64,000 bases of DNA from Pseudomonas wadenswilerensis (GCF_900497695.1 NZ_UIDD01000006.1:62001-126000), one strand, 5' to 3'. Shown: positions 8,578-19,498, counted from the first letter of the stretch. Made by a program: numbers and translations. Notes: generated from the letters alone by a model not told the origin.

Positions 8578-8874
8578 TTACAGCTCGCTGACGTAGGTGC
8601 CGGTGCCCTTGAGAATGTTCTGCAGGGTTTCTTCGACTTCGGCAACGTCGGTGCCTTTTGACGTCAGGATGATTTCCAGATGGTCGTCACCACCGAGGGC
8701 GTCGGCATCCAGTGGTGCAACTTCAATCAGCAACCTTTCGGCACTGAACGTAACCTTCAAACCTTCGACGGGTGCGTAATGCTCGTCGAGGGTAATGTCC
8801 ACTCGCTCTTCGTCCGGATAGCGCGTCATGAGGAACATCTGGCCCTTGTCGCTGTGGCAGCACAGGGTAGCCAT
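8578..8874 (-). CDS. Small conserved-looking protein of unknown function
   Basis: 98 residues from the ATG at 8874 (MATLCCHSDKGQMFLMTRYP), preceded by GAAGAAGA at a plausible ribosome-binding distance. In-frame starts exist up to 8946 but would add a poorly structured leader. The protein is acidic with no membrane segment. Alternating hydrophobic residues in RLLIEVAPL and HLEIILTSKG suggest a small beta-rich fold, and it contains two adjacent cysteines near the start. Codon use resembles the neighbours. I do not recognise the family. Confidence 0.65.
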   Translation of the reverse strand: MATLCCHSDKGQMFLMTRYPDEERVDITLDEHYAPVEGLKVTFSAERLLIEVAPLDADALGGDDHLEIILTSKGTDVAEVEETLQNILKGTGTYVSEL

Positions 8875-9278
8875 GTTGTCTTCTTCATCATCGCAGGGGG
8901 TGGCGAAGAGCAGGGCGGTCTTGAATTGCATGAGCAGCTCGATCAATAAGTTGAAACACGATTCTGCCAGTCTTCGGCCGCTGGATAAACGTGCGGTTTC
9001 ACCTCAATGACCGAATATGTCGCAGCACCGCAAGCAGGGGCGGGCGGGCACTCGTTAAGCTGCGCTGTCGATGGACACCCGTAAAGACACAGCCCGTTCG
9101 GCAGTCGTTTTTGCAGATGCCCATCCGTGGAGCGGGAAGATGTGACTTACAGGTCACCTCGAGCGCCTGTTTCTATGGTTTTACCGTCCTCCTGCTACGG
9201 GTTGGCTATCGTTGATCCGTACACGGCGGACGCGCGCGACGCTTCACTCAATAATAAAGCCCAAGCGGAGTACCACAG
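8875..9278. other. 404-bp gap upstream of gdhB, no gene supported
   Basis: The only open frames here are short and lack host-like composition. The stretch separates divergently oriented genes (the small unknown protein and gdhB) and must hold their promoters. TGTGACTTACAGGTCACC around 9137 is a loose inverted repeat, but its spacing does not fit a Crp/Vfr site. I could not assign a promoter with confidence. Confidence 0.5.
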
Positions 9279-12200
9279 ATGGCGTTTTTCACCGCAGCCA
9301 GCAAAGCCGACTTCCAGCATCAACTGCAAGCGGCCCTGGCGCAGCACATCAGCGAACAGGCACTGCCACAAGTGGCGCTGTTCGCCGAACAGTTCTTCGG
9401 CATCATCTCTCTGGACGAACTCACCCAGCGCCGTATGTCGGACCTGGCCGGTTGCACCCTCTCTGCCTGGCGCATCATCGAACGCTTCGATCACACCCAG
9501 CCCGAGGTTCGCGTCTACAACCCCGATTACGAGCGTCATGGCTGGCAGTCGACCCACACCGCGGTCGAAGTCCTGCACCATGACCTGCCATTTCTGGTCG
9601 ACTCGGTGCGCACCGAGCTCAACCGCCGCGGCTACAGCATCCATACCCTGCAGACCACCGTACTGAGCGTGCGTCGCGGGGCGAAAGGCGAGCTGCTGGA
9701 AATCCTGCCCAAAGGCACCCAGGGCGAGGGCGTGCTGCAAGAATCGCTGATGTACCTGGAGATCGACCGCTGCGCCAATACCGCCGAGCTCAACGTGCTG
9801 ACCCGTGAGCTTGAGCAGGTGCTGGCTGAAGTGCGCGTTGCCGTCGCCGACTTCGAACCGATGAAGGTCAAGCTGCGCGAGGTCGTGGCGCTGGTCGAGC
9901 AGACCGCCTACGCCCCGGCGCAAAACGAAAAGGCCGAGGTCAAGGCATTCCTCGAGTGGCTGCTGGGCAACCACTTCACCTTCCTCGGCTACGAAGAATT
10001 CGTTGTCCATGGCGACGCCCAGGGCGGCCAGTTGCAATACGACGAGCAGTCGTTCCTCGGCCTGACCCGTATGCTGCGAGCCGGTCTCACCGCTGAAGAC
10101 CTGCGCATCGAAGACTACGCCGTCAATTACCTCAACGAGCCGCTGCTGCTGTCCTTCGCCAAGGCCGCGCACCCAAGCCGCGTGCACCGTCCGGCCTACC
10201 CGGACTACGTGTCGATCCGCCAGCTGGATGCCGACGGCAAGGTCATCAAGGAATGCCGCTTCATGGGCCTGTACACCTCCTCGGTGTATGGCGAGAGCGT
10301 GCGCGCGATTCCGTACATCCGTGGCAAGGTCGCCGAAGTCGAGCGCCGCTCGCACTTCGACCCCAAAGCCCACCTGGGCAAGGAACTGGCCCAGGTCCTG
10401 GAAGTGCTGCCGCGTGACGACCTGTTCCAGACGCCGGTCGACGAGCTGTTCAGCACCGTCATGTCGATCGTGCAGATCCAGGAGCGCAACAAGATTCGCG
10501 TGTTCCTGCGCAAGGACCCGTACGGCCGTTTCTGCTACTGCCTGGCCTACGTGCCGCGCGATATCTACTCCACCGAGGTACGGCAGAAGATCCAGCAGGT
10601 GCTGATGGAGCGCCTGAAGGCCAGCGACTGCGAGTTCTGGACCTTCTTCTCCGAGTCGGTGCTGGCCCGCGTGCAACTGATCCTGCGCGTCGATCCGAAA
10701 AACCGCATCGACATCGACCCGCAGCAGCTGGAAAACGAAGTGATCCAGGCCTGCCGTTCGTGGCAGGACGACTACGCCAGCCTGACCGTCGAAAGCTTCG
10801 GCGAAGCCCAGGGCACCAACGTCCTGGCCGACTTCCCGAAAGGCTTCCCGGCCGGTTACCGCGAGCGTTTCGCCGCCCATTCGGCGGTGGTCGACATGCA
10901 GCACCTGATGACCCTGTCCGAGCGCAAGCCGCTGGTGATGAGCTTCTACCAGCCGCTGACCCAGGCTGGTAAACAGCAGTTGCACTGCAAGCTGTACCAC
11001 GCCGATACGCCGCTGGCGCTGTCGGACGTGCTGCCGATCCTGGAAAACCTCGGCCTGCGTGTGCTCGGCGAGTTCCCGTACCGCCTGCGCCATGCCAACG
11101 GCCGCGAGTACTGGATTCATGACTTTGCCTTCACCGCCGCCGAAGGCCTGAACCTCGACATCCAGCAGCTCAATGACACCCTGCAGGATGCCTTCGTGCA
11201 CATCGTCAATGGCGATGCCGAGAACGACGCCTTCAACCGCCTGGTGCTGACCGCCGGCCTGCCGTGGCGCGACGTGGCGCTGCTGCGTGCCTACGCCCGC
11301 TACCTCAAGCAGATCCGCCTGGGCTTCGACCTGGGTTACATCGCCAGTACCCTGAACAACCACACCGACATCGCCCGCGAGCTGACCCGGTTGTTCAAAA
11401 CCCGCTTCTACCTGGCGCGCAAGCTCACCAGCGACGACCTCGACGACAAGCAACAGCGTCTGGAACAGGCCATCCTGACCGCTCTGGACGACGTCCAGGT
11501 GCTCAACGAAGACCGCATCCTGCGTCGCTACCTGGACCTGATCAAGGCCACCCTGCGCACCAACTTCTACCAGACCGACGCCCTGGGCCATAACAAGTCG
11601 TACTTCAGCTTCAAGTTCAACCCCAAGCTGATCCCCGAGTTGCCCAAGCCGGTGCCGAAGTTCGAAATCTTCGTCTACTCGCCACGGGTCGAGGGCGTGC
11701 ACCTGCGCTTTGGCAACGTCGCCCGCGGCGGCCTGCGCTGGTCGGACCGCGAGGAAGACTTCCGTACCGAAGTGCTGGGCCTGGTAAAAGCCCAGCAGGT
11801 GAAGAACTCGGTGATCGTGCCGGTTGGCGCCAAGGGCGGTTTCCTGCCTCGCCGCCTGCCGCTGGGTGGTAGCCGTGACGATATCCAGGCCGAAGGCATC
11901 GCCTGCTACCGGATCTTCATTTCCGGCCTGCTGGACATCACCGACAACCTCAAGGATGGCGCCCTGGTGCCGCCGGCCAACGTCGTGCGTCATGACGACG
12001 ATGACCCATACCTGGTGGTGGCTGCCGACAAAGGCACCGCGACCTTCTCCGACATCGCCAACGGCATTGCCATCGACTACGGCTTCTGGCTCGGCGATGC
12101 GTTCGCTTCCGGTGGTTCGGCCGGTTACGACCACAAGAAAATGGGCATTACCGCCCGTGGCGCCTGGGTCGGCGTGCAGCGTCACTTCCGTGAGCGCGGC

Positions 12201-14144
12201 ATCAACGTCCAGGAAGACCCGATCACCGTGGTCGGCGTCGGCGACATGGCCGGTGACGTGTTCGGCAACGGCCTGCTGATGTCCGACAAGCTGCAACTGG
12301 TGGCGGCGTTCAACCACCTGCACATCTTCATCGACCCGAACCCGGAGCCGGCCAGCAGCTTCGCCGAGCGCCAGCGCCTGTTCGATCTGCCGCGTTCGGC
12401 CTGGAGCGACTACGACACCAGCATCATGTCCGAAGGCGGCGGGATCTTCCCGCGCAGCGCGAAAAGCATTGCGATCACCCCGCAGATGAAAGAGCGCTTC
12501 GCCATCGAAGCCGACAAGCTGACCCCGACCGAGCTGCTCAACGCACTGCTCAAGGCGCCGGTCGACCTGCTGTGGAACGGCGGTATCGGCACCTACGTCA
12601 AGTCCAGTGAAGAAAGCCACGCCGACGTCGGCGACAAGGCCAACGACGCCCTGCGCGTCGACGGCAACGAGCTGCGTTGCAAGGTGGTGGGCGAGGGCGG
12701 CAACCTCGGCATGACCCAGCTGGGCCGGGTCGAGTTCGGCTTGAACGGCGGCGCCACCAACACCGACTTCATCGACAACGCCGGTGGCGTGGACTGCTCC
12801 GACCACGAGGTCAACATCAAGATCCTGCTCAACGAAGTGGTGCAGGCTGGCGACATGACCGAGAAGCAGCGCAACCAGCTGCTGGGCAGCATGACCGACG
12901 AAGTGGCCGGCCTGGTGCTGGGCAACAACTACAAGCAGACCCAGGCATTGTCCCTGGCTGCGCGTCGGGCCAAGGAACGCATCGCCGAGTACAAGCGGTT
13001 GATGGCCGACCTCGAAGGCCGTGGCAAGCTGGACCGCGCCATCGAGTTCCTGCCGACCGAAGAGCAACTGGCCGAGCGCCTGGCCGCTGGCCAGGGCCTG
13101 ACCCGTGCCGAGCTGTCGGTGCTGATCTCCTACAGCAAGATCGACCTCAAGGAGCAACTGCTCAAGTCGCTGGTGCCGGACGACGACTACCTGACCCGCG
13201 ACATGGAAACCGCGTTCCCGCCGTCGCTGGTGAGCAAGTTCGCCGAGGCCATGCGTCGCCATCGCCTGAAACGCGAGATCGTCAGCACCCAGATCGCCAA
13301 CGATCTGGTCAACAACATGGGCATCACCTTCGTTCAGCGCCTGAAAGAGTCCACCGGCATGAGCCCGGCGAACGTCGCCGGCGCCTACGTGATCGTGCGC
13401 GATATCTTCCACCTGCCGCACTGGTTCCGTCAGATCGAGGCGCTGGACTATCAGGTCCCGGCTGAAATCCAGCTGACCCTGATGGACGAGCTGATGCGCC
13501 TGGGCCGCCGCGCGACCCGCTGGTTCCTGCGCAGCCGTCGCAACGAGCAGGATGCTGGCCGCGACGTGGCGCACTTCGGTCCGAAGATCGCCGCGCTGGG
13601 GCTGAAGCTCGATGAACTGCTCGAAGGGCCGACCCGCGAGCGCTGGATGAGCCGTTACCAGGGCTTCGTCGAAGCTGGTGTGCCGGAGCTGCTGGCGCGC
13701 ATGGTGGCCGGTACCACGCACCTGTACACCCTGTTGCCGATCATCGAAGCCTCCGACGTCACCGGCCAGGACCCGGCCGAAGTGGCCAAGGCCTTCTTCG
13801 CCGTTGGCAGCGCCCTGGACCTGACCTGGTACCTGCAGGAAATCAGCAACCTGCCGGTGGAAAACAACTGGCAGGCCCTGGCCCGCGAAGCCTTCCGCGA
13901 TGACATCGACCTGCAGCAGCGGGCGATCACCATCTCGGTGCTGCAGATGGACGATGCACCGGAGGACATGGACGCCCGGGTGGCCCTGTGGCTGGATCAG
14001 CACCGGGTCATGGTCGTGCGCTGGCGCGCCATGCTCGACGAGCTGCGTGCCGCCATCGGTACCGACTACGCCATGTACGCGGTGGCCAACCGCGAGCTGG
14101 TGGACCTGGCCCTGAGTGGCCAGGCGATGGTGGTGCCGTCTTAA
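9279..14144 (+). CDS. gdhB: NAD-dependent glutamate dehydrogenase, 180-kDa class
   Basis: 1621 residues, matching the very large GdhB class of Pseudomonas. The long N-terminal half contains regulatory (ACT-like) parts. The catalytic region has GGLRWSDREEDFRTEVLGLV and QQVKNSVIVPVGAKGGF (the glutamate-site lysines), and the NAD-binding part has VVGVGDMAGDVFGNGLLMS. It converts glutamate to 2-oxoglutarate and ammonia, mainly when amino acids are used as carbon source. The start MAFFTAASKADFQ is preceded by GCGGAG. A 1602-codon antisense open frame within it is an artefact of high GC and codon bias. Confidence 0.97.
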   Translation: MAFFTAASKADFQHQLQAALAQHISEQALPQVALFAEQFFGIISLDELTQRRMSDLAGCTLSAWRIIERFDHTQPEVRVYNPDYERHGWQSTHTAVEVLHHDLPFLVDSVRTELNRRGYSIHTLQTTVLSVRRGAKGELLEILPKGTQGEGVLQESLMYLEIDRCANTAELNVLTRELEQVLAEVRVAVADFEPMKVKLREVVALVEQTAYAPAQNEKAEVKAFLEWLLGNHFTFLGYEEFVVHGDAQGGQLQYDEQSFLGLTRMLRAGLTAEDLRIEDYAVNYLNEPLLLSFAKAAHPSRVHRPAYPDYVSIRQLDADGKVIKECRFMGLYTSSVYGESVRAIPYIRGKVAEVERRSHFDPKAHLGKELAQVLEVLPRDDLFQTPVDELFSTVMSIVQIQERNKIRVFLRKDPYGRFCYCLAYVPRDIYSTEVRQKIQQVLMERLKASDCEFWTFFSESVLARVQLILRVDPKNRIDIDPQQLENEVIQACRSWQDDYASLTVESFGEAQGTNVLADFPKGFPAGYRERFAAHSAVVDMQHLMTLSERKPLVMSFYQPLTQAGKQQLHCKLYHADTPLALSDVLPILENLGLRVLGEFPYRLRHANGREYWIHDFAFTAAEGLNLDIQQLNDTLQDAFVHIVNGDAENDAFNRLVLTAGLPWRDVALLRAYARYLKQIRLGFDLGYIASTLNNHTDIARELTRLFKTRFYLARKLTSDDLDDKQQRLEQAILTALDDVQVLNEDRILRRYLDLIKATLRTNFYQTDALGHNKSYFSFKFNPKLIPELPKPVPKFEIFVYSPRVEGVHLRFGNVARGGLRWSDREEDFRTEVLGLVKAQQVKNSVIVPVGAKGGFLPRRLPLGGSRDDIQAEGIACYRIFISGLLDITDNLKDGALVPPANVVRHDDDDPYLVVAADKGTATFSDIANGIAIDYGFWLGDAFASGGSAGYDHKKMGITARGAWVGVQRHFRERGINVQEDPITVVGVGDMAGDVFGNGLLMSDKLQLVAAFNHLHIFIDPNPEPASSFAERQRLFDLPRSAWSDYDTSIMSEGGGIFPRSAKSIAITPQMKERFAIEADKLTPTELLNALLKAPVDLLWNGGIGTYVKSSEESHADVGDKANDALRVDGNELRCKVVGEGGNLGMTQLGRVEFGLNGGATNTDFIDNAGGVDCSDHEVNIKILLNEVVQAGDMTEKQRNQLLGSMTDEVAGLVLGNNYKQTQALSLAARRAKERIAEYKRLMADLEGRGKLDRAIEFLPTEEQLAERLAAGQGLTRAELSVLISYSKIDLKEQLLKSLVPDDDYLTRDMETAFPPSLVSKFAEAMRRHRLKREIVSTQIANDLVNNMGITFVQRLKESTGMSPANVAGAYVIVRDIFHLPHWFRQIEALDYQVPAEIQLTLMDELMRLGRRATRWFLRSRRNEQDAGRDVAHFGPKIAALGLKLDELLEGPTRERWMSRYQGFVEAGVPELLARMVAGTTHLYTLLPIIEASDVTGQDPAEVAKAFFAVGSALDLTWYLQEISNLPVENNWQALAREAFRDDIDLQQRAITISVLQMDDAPEDMDARVALWLDQHRVMVVRWRAMLDELRAAIGTDYAMYAVANRELVDLALSGQAMVVPS

Positions 14145-14266
14145 GCGGCTAGCTTTAAGCTACAAGCTGCAAGTGGAATGCGTTGTTTCCGCTTGCAGCT
14201 TTCAGCTTGCTACTCGTGCAAGCTAGCAACTTTCTCACCAACAGCGCCGCCTGCTTTTTCTTGTCG

Positions 14267-14306
14267 CTTGCAGCTTGCAGCTTGCAGCTTGCAGCTTGCA
14301 GCTTGA
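14267..14306. repeat. Tandem heptamer GCTTGCA, 5.7 copies
   Basis: Five perfect copies of GCTTGCA followed by GCTTG, between the 3' ends of convergent gdhB and ppsR. Degenerate copies of the same words on both strands (AGCTACAAGCTGCAAG, GCTTGCAGCTTTCAGCTTGC) fill 14150-14230, so the whole gap is low-complexity AGCTTGC-type sequence. The perfect core could expand or contract between strains. Confidence 0.95.
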
Positions 14307-14316
14307 GGCGCCCAGC

Positions 14317-15135
14317 CTACTTGAATCGGCGCTCTACGCCTTTCTCGACCAGAATCTTCGCCGCAATCTCTTCCACGGAGAAATGCGTGGAGTTGATGTG
14401 CGCAATGTTCTCGCGGCGGAACAGGTTCTCCACTTCACGCACCTCGAACTCGCACTGGGCAAAGCTTGCGTAGCGGCTGTTGGGCTTGCGCTCGTGGCGG
14501 ATGGCGGTCAGGCGGTCGGGGTCGATGGTCAGGCCGAACAGCTTGTGCTGGTGGTTTTTCAGGGCCTGGGGCAGTTGCAGGCGCTCCATGTCGTCTTCGG
14601 TCAACGGGTAGTTGGCCGCGCGGATACCGAATTGCATGGCCATGTACAGGCAGGTCGGAGTCTTGCCGCAGCGCGACACGCCGACCAGGATAAGATCGGC
14701 CTTGTCGTAGTAGTGGGTGCGCGCGCCGTCGTCGTTGTCGAGGGCAAAGTTGACCGCCTCGATGCGCTCCATATAGTTGGAGTTGCCGCCGATCGAGTGG
14801 GATTTGCCCACCGAATACGAGGAATGGGCGGTCAGTTCCTGCTCCAGCGGGGCCAGGAAGGTCGAGAAGATGTCGATCATGAAACCGTTGGAGGTGGCCA
14901 GCACCTCGCGGATATCCTGGTTGACGATGGTGTCGAAGATGATCGGACGGACACCGTCCTTTTCAGCGGCGCTATTGATTTGTTGTACCATCGTCCGCGC
15001 TTTTTCTACGCTGTCGATGTACGGACGCGTGAATTTATTGAACGGAATGGTATCGAACTGCGCTAGAAGACTTTGTCCCAGCGTCTCGGCGGTAATGCCG
15101 GTGCCATCGGAGATAAAGAAAGCAGATCGTTTCAT
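14317..15135 (-). CDS. ppsR: PEP synthase regulatory protein (kinase/pyrophosphorylase)
   Basis: 272 residues from the ATG at 15135 ([20 protein letters not shown]), the conserved start of this DUF299 family. A longer frame runs to 15216 but lacks family similarity. The P-loop-like motif is [17 protein letters not shown], and the C-terminal half keeps NYPLTEDDM and GLTIDPDRL. The protein uses ADP to inactivate PEP synthase by threonine phosphorylation and phosphate to reactivate it. It is divergent from ppsA across 176 bp, the usual arrangement. Confidence 0.95.
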   Translation of the reverse strand: MKRSAFFISDGTGITAETLGQSLLAQFDTIPFNKFTRPYIDSVEKARTMVQQINSAAEKDGVRPIIFDTIVNQDIREVLATSNGFMIDIFSTFLAPLEQELTAHSSYSVGKSHSIGGNSNYMERIEAVNFALDNDDGARTHYYDKADLILVGVSRCGKTPTCLYMAMQFGIRAANYPLTEDDMERLQLPQALKNHQHKLFGLTIDPDRLTAIRHERKPNSRYASFAQCEFEVREVENLFRRENIAHINSTHFSVEEIAAKILVEKGVERRFK

Positions 15136-15311
15136 TTGCGCCTTGGGCCTTAAGCTGGTGACGAATCTTGGATATGATAGGTTCGGTTTACCGAACACTG
15201 CGTTCGGCATTCTCACTTATTTTCCAGGTCCAGGCCACAAGCGCCCGGCCAAGCCAGAGCTGGCAGGCGGGCGACCTGAGCTTTTCCAACACAGTTAGTG
15301 GAGAGATCACC

Positions 15312-17687
15312 TTGGTAGAGTACGTAGTTTCCCTCGATAAGCTCGGCGTCCATGATGTAGAGCATGTGGGGGGCAAGAACGCATCCCTCGGCGAGATGAT
15401 CAGTAACCTCGCGGGCGCCGGTGTCTCGGTCCCCGGCGGCTTTGCCACTACGGCTCAGGCGTATCGTGACTTTCTCGAGCAGAGCGGCCTGAACACCCAG
15501 ATCCACGCCGCCCTCGACGCGCTGGACGTTGACGACGTCAACGCCCTGGCCAAGACCGGTGCGCAGATCCGCCAGTGGATCATGGAAGCCGAGTTCCCCG
15601 AGCGCCTGAACGCCGAAATCCGCACCGCCTTCGCCGCAATGTCCCAGGGCAACCCGAACATGGCCGTGGCCGTGCGCTCCTCGGCCACCGCCGAAGACCT
15701 GCCGGATGCCTCGTTTGCCGGCCAGCAGGAAACCTTCCTGAACATCCGCGGCGTCGACAATGTCATCCGCGCCGCCAAGGAAGTGTTCGCCTCGCTGTTC
15801 AACGACCGCGCCATTTCCTACCGCGTGCACCAGGGCTTCGACCACAAGCTGGTGGCCCTGTCGGCCGGCGTGCAGCGCATGGTCCGCTCTGAAACCGGCA
15901 CCGCCGGCGTGATGTTCACCCTCGACACCGAGTCGGGCTTCCGTGACGTGGTGTTTATCACCGGCGCCTACGGCCTGGGTGAAACCGTCGTTCAGGGTGC
16001 GGTCAACCCCGACGAATTCTACGTGCACAAAGGCACCCTGGAAGCCGGCCGCCCGGCGATCCTGCGTCGCAACCTGGGCAGCAAGGCGATCAAGATGGTC
16101 TACGGCGAAGAAGCCAAGGCCGGTCGCTCGGTCAAGACCGTCGATGTCGACAAGGCCGACCGCACCCGTTTCTGCCTGACCGACGCCGAAGTCAGCGAGC
16201 TGGCCAAGCAGGCGATGATCATCGAGAAGCACTACAAGTGCCCGATGGACATCGAATGGGCCAAGGACGGTGACGACGGCAAGCTGTACATCGTTCAGGC
16301 CCGCCCTGAAACCGTGAAGAGCCGCGCCCAGGCCAACGTCATGGAGCGTTACCTGCTCAAGGAAACCGGCACCGTGCTGGTCGAAGGCCGTGCCATTGGC
16401 CAGCGCATCGGCGCCGGCAAGGTGCGGATCATCAAGGACGTCTCGGAGATGGACAAGGTCCAGCCCGGCGACGTACTGGTTTCGGACATGACCGACCCGG
16501 ACTGGGAACCGGTGATGAAGCGTGCCAGTGCCATCGTTACCAACCGTGGCGGGCGTACCTGCCACGCGGCGATCATCGCCCGTGAGCTGGGGATCCCGGC
16601 GGTGGTCGGTTGCGGCAACGCCACCCAGCTGCTCAAGGATGGCCAGGGCGTGACCGTGTCCTGCGCCGAAGGCGATACCGGCTTCATCTTCGAAGGTGAG
16701 CTGGGCTTCGACGTGCGCAAGAACTCCGTCGACGCCATGCCGGAGCTGCCGTTCAAGATCATGATGAACGTTGGCAACCCGGATCGCGCCTTTGATTTTG
16801 CCCAGCTGCCCAACGCCGGTGTCGGCCTGGCGCGCCTGGAATTCATCATCAACCGCATGATCGGCGTGCACCCCAAGGCGCTGCTCAATTACGCCGGCCT
16901 GCCTGCCGAGCTCAAAGAGAGCGTCGACAAGCGCATTGCCGGCTACAACGACCCGGTCGGCTTCTACGTCGAGAAACTGGTCGAAGGCATCAGCACCCTG
17001 GCCGCGGCGTTCTGGCCGAAAAAGGTCATCGTGCGCCTGTCGGACTTCAAGTCCAACGAGTACGCCAACCTGATCGGCGGCAAGCTCTACGAGCCGGAAG
17101 AAGAAAACCCGATGCTGGGCTTCCGCGGTGCTTCGCGCTACATCAGCGAAACCTTCCGTGACTGCTTCGAGCTCGAGTGCCGCGCCCTCAAGCGCGTGCG
17201 CAACGAGATGGGCCTGACCAACGTCGAGATCATGGTGCCGTTCGTGCGCACCCTGGGCGAAGCCAGCCAGGTCGTCGACCTGCTCGCTGAAAACGGCCTG
17301 GCCCGTGGCGACAACGGCCTGCGCGTGATCATGATGTGCGAGCTGCCGTCCAACGCCATCCTCGCCGAAGAGTTCCTCGAGTTCTTCGACGGCTTCTCCA
17401 TCGGTTCCAACGACCTGACCCAGCTGACCCTGGGCCTGGACCGCGACTCGGGGATCATTGCGCACTTGTTCGACGAGCGTAACCCTGCTGTCAAGAAGCT
17501 GCTGGCCAACGCCATCCAGGCCTGCAACAAGGCGGGCAAGTACATCGGCATCTGCGGCCAGGGCCCATCCGACCACCCGGACCTGGCCAAGTGGCTGATG
17601 GAACAGGGCATCGAAAGCGTCTCGCTGAACCCGGACTCGGTACTCGAGACCTGGTTCTTCCTGGCTGAAGGCCAGGCCGCGAACTGA
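15312..17687 (+). CDS. ppsA: Phosphoenolpyruvate synthase
   Basis: 791 residues from a TTG start at 15312 ([20 protein letters not shown]), close to the E. coli length of 792, with GGAGAG just upstream. In order: the N-terminal ATP-grasp domain ([31 protein letters not shown]), the swivelling histidine domain with the phospho-acceptor in [18 protein letters not shown], and the C-terminal PEP/pyruvate barrel with the conserved Cys in GICGQGPSD and [18 protein letters not shown]. It makes PEP from pyruvate and ATP for gluconeogenesis. The divergent ppsR product controls it. Confidence 0.97.
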   Translation: MVEYVVSLDKLGVHDVEHVGGKNASLGEMISNLAGAGVSVPGGFATTAQAYRDFLEQSGLNTQIHAALDALDVDDVNALAKTGAQIRQWIMEAEFPERLNAEIRTAFAAMSQGNPNMAVAVRSSATAEDLPDASFAGQQETFLNIRGVDNVIRAAKEVFASLFNDRAISYRVHQGFDHKLVALSAGVQRMVRSETGTAGVMFTLDTESGFRDVVFITGAYGLGETVVQGAVNPDEFYVHKGTLEAGRPAILRRNLGSKAIKMVYGEEAKAGRSVKTVDVDKADRTRFCLTDAEVSELAKQAMIIEKHYKCPMDIEWAKDGDDGKLYIVQARPETVKSRAQANVMERYLLKETGTVLVEGRAIGQRIGAGKVRIIKDVSEMDKVQPGDVLVSDMTDPDWEPVMKRASAIVTNRGGRTCHAAIIARELGIPAVVGCGNATQLLKDGQGVTVSCAEGDTGFIFEGELGFDVRKNSVDAMPELPFKIMMNVGNPDRAFDFAQLPNAGVGLARLEFIINRMIGVHPKALLNYAGLPAELKESVDKRIAGYNDPVGFYVEKLVEGISTLAAAFWPKKVIVRLSDFKSNEYANLIGGKLYEPEEENPMLGFRGASRYISETFRDCFELECRALKRVRNEMGLTNVEIMVPFVRTLGEASQVVDLLAENGLARGDNGLRVIMMCELPSNAILAEEFLEFFDGFSIGSNDLTQLTLGLDRDSGIIAHLFDERNPAVKKLLANAIQACNKAGKYIGICGQGPSDHPDLAKWLMEQGIESVSLNPDSVLETWFFLAEGQAAN

Positions 17688-17698
17688 TGCGCTGAACC

Positions 17699-17735
17699 GG
17701 AACCTTCACCCGGCCCTGGCGCCAGTGAAGGTTCC
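17699..17735 (+). terminator. Hairpin after ppsA
   Basis: Perfect 11-bp arms GGAACCTTCAC and GTGAAGGTTCC around a 15-base loop, 12 bp after the ppsA stop. There is no T-run directly after it; CCCTTTTTT follows about 37 bases later, so its efficiency as a terminator is uncertain. Confidence 0.6.
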
Positions 17736-17794
17736 GACCGTATTCCAGGGCGTGTTCCAGTGATGGATCTCGCCCTTTTTTGTGCAAGAACCCT

Positions 17795-18784
17795 ATGCAA
17801 AGCAGCAGTACCCTTTTTCCCGTGGCCTTGCTCAGTGCCGAGCGCCGTGGCGACCTGAGCGAGGACGTGTACCGGATCAAAGCCGGTAACAGCCCGGATC
17901 GCAGCGTGGAGCTGGCGCTCACCCGCCTGGGCATGGCCGATCAAACCGAGGTGCGTGGCACCCCGGTCATCCTGCTGCACGGCAGCTTTTCCAACCGGCG
18001 CTTCTGGTATTCGCCCCGGGGCATTGGCCTGGGCGCCTATCTGGCACGCGCCGGTTTCGATGTGTGGATCCCGGAGATGCGCGGCCACGGCCTGTCGCCG
18101 CGCAATCATGGCTACCGGCACAACCGCGTGGCCGACTACGCCCGTTACGACCTGCCGGTGATTGCCGCATTCGTCTGCGAGCAGGCCGGCCAGCCGGCGC
18201 ACTGGGTCGGCCACTCGCTGGGCGGTACTACCCTGGCGGCAGCCCTGGGCGGCCAGTACCTGGGGGCCGAACAGGTGGCCAGCGTGGCGTTTTTCGGCAC
18301 CCAGGTCAGCCGTACTTACTGGCCGCTGAAGTTGCCGCCGGTGGAGTGGGGCGGGCGCCTGCTGCTCAAGCGCTTTGCGCAAATCTCCGGTTCGCGGCTC
18401 AAGCGCGGGCCGGAAGACGAGCCGATTGGCCTGGCGCTGGAAAGCATGCGCTGGTTCGGCCTGTTTGGCCGCTTTGGCGACAAGGACCGCGACTGGTGGG
18501 CGGGCCTGGCCGAGGTCAATGTGCCGGTGCTGGCCGTGGCCGGCGCGGGTGATCATCAGGACCCGGTATGGGCCTGTCGCAAGCTGTTCGAACAACTGGG
18601 CAGCGAGCACAAGCAGTTTGTCCGCCTGGGCCGCGAGGCAGGGTTCGACAACTTCGGGCACGTCGACATGCTGGTCAGCAAGCCGGCGCAGGCACAGGTC
18701 TGGCCACTGGTTGAGCGCTGGTTGCAGAATCCGCTGGCGCCTTTGCTGCCCGAGGCGGCGCAGGCCGTTTCGCCGGCGAGCTGA
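17795..18784 (+). CDS. Alpha/beta hydrolase
   Basis: 329 residues from ATG 17795 (MQSSSTLFPVALLSAERRGD). The oxyanion-hole motif is VILLHGSFSNRRFW. The nucleophile elbow is HWVGHSLGGTTLAAALGG (GxSxG, Ser). The acid is probably Asp in VAGAGDHQDPVWACRK, and the histidine is in NFGHVDMLVSK. It resembles lipase/esterase-like hydrolases; the substrate cannot be read from sequence. It lies downstream of ppsA on the same strand with a hairpin between, so it is probably transcribed on its own. Confidence 0.88.
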   Translation: MQSSSTLFPVALLSAERRGDLSEDVYRIKAGNSPDRSVELALTRLGMADQTEVRGTPVILLHGSFSNRRFWYSPRGIGLGAYLARAGFDVWIPEMRGHGLSPRNHGYRHNRVADYARYDLPVIAAFVCEQAGQPAHWVGHSLGGTTLAAALGGQYLGAEQVASVAFFGTQVSRTYWPLKLPPVEWGGRLLLKRFAQISGSRLKRGPEDEPIGLALESMRWFGLFGRFGDKDRDWWAGLAEVNVPVLAVAGAGDHQDPVWACRKLFEQLGSEHKQFVRLGREAGFDNFGHVDMLVSKPAQAQVWPLVERWLQNPLAPLLPEAAQAVSPAS

Positions 18785-18981
18785 TGCCGCTAAGATATGA
18801 CGACTGTGAAGGGTTTGGTCATTTTTTGGTTTTTTCAGTGTGCATCTGTTCGCTGAATGCGCTGCCAAGGTGACCGCACCGGCAGCGACGTGTAGCCTTG
18901 GGGCTAAAGCCGCATCGCTGGGCCTCGTTCACTGAGTGAAACTGCGACATTCATCGTCTCGATAATCGACAGGAGTTTCCC

Positions 18982-19470
18982 ATGCATTACATCACCCCCG
19001 ATCTGTGCGACGCCTACCCGGAACTGGTGCAGGTGCTGGAGCCGATGTTCAGCAACTTCGGTGGCCGCGACTCCTTCGGGGGTGAGATCGTTACCATCAA
19101 GTGCTTCGAAGACAACTCGCGGGTCAAAGAGCAAGTCGAGCTCGATGGCAAGGGCAAGGTCCTGGTGGTCGACGGCGGCGGTTCGCTGCGTCATGCCTTG
19201 CTCGGCGACATGCTGGCCGAGAAGGCGGCGAAGAATCACTGGGAAGGCCTGGTGATCTACGGTTGCGTGCGTGATGTCGATGTCCTGGCGCAGACCGACG
19301 TTGGCGTGCAGGCCCTGGCCAGCCACCCGCTGAAGTCCGTCCGCCGTGGCATCGGCGAGGTCAACGTGGCGGTGACCTTTGCCGGTGTGACCTTTCGTCC
19401 AGGCGAATACATCTACGCCGACAACAACGGCGTGATCGTCTCGCCAAGCCCGTTGAAAATGCCTGAGTAA
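18982..19470 (+). CDS. rraA: RraA-like protein (ribonuclease E regulator or HMG/oxaloacetate aldolase fold)
   Basis: 162 residues ([20 protein letters not shown]), the normal length of RraA. Conserved family motifs are [20 protein letters not shown], the glycine-rich [21 protein letters not shown], and [15 protein letters not shown]. In E. coli RraA inhibits RNase E; many Pseudomonas members also have 4-hydroxy-4-methyl-2-oxoglutarate or oxaloacetate aldolase activity, so the annotated function should be held loosely. It lies on the plus strand 28 bp before cmaX. A spaced AGGAG precedes the start. Confidence 0.9.
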   Translation: MHYITPDLCDAYPELVQVLEPMFSNFGGRDSFGGEIVTIKCFEDNSRVKEQVELDGKGKVLVVDGGGSLRHALLGDMLAEKAAKNHWEGLVIYGCVRDVDVLAQTDVGVQALASHPLKSVRRGIGEVNVAVTFAGVTFRPGEYIYADNNGVIVSPSPLKMPE

Positions 19471-19498
19471 AGCTCTGAAACCGGTCGGTGGGGTAGGG

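Noticed and set aside
9195..14003. 1602-codon open frame antisense to gdhB
   Set aside because: It is in exact antisense register to a strongly conserved gene; its composition (high Gln, His, Val, Asp repeats) is the usual mirror image of Pseudomonas codon bias. No ribosome-binding site or family motif.
15213..17576. 787-codon open frame antisense to ppsA
   Set aside because: Same mirror-codon effect; ppsA on the other strand has all its catalytic motifs.
17138..18868. 576-codon minus-strand open frame over ppsA and the hydrolase gene
   Set aside because: Overlaps two well-supported genes and the hairpin between them; no family features.
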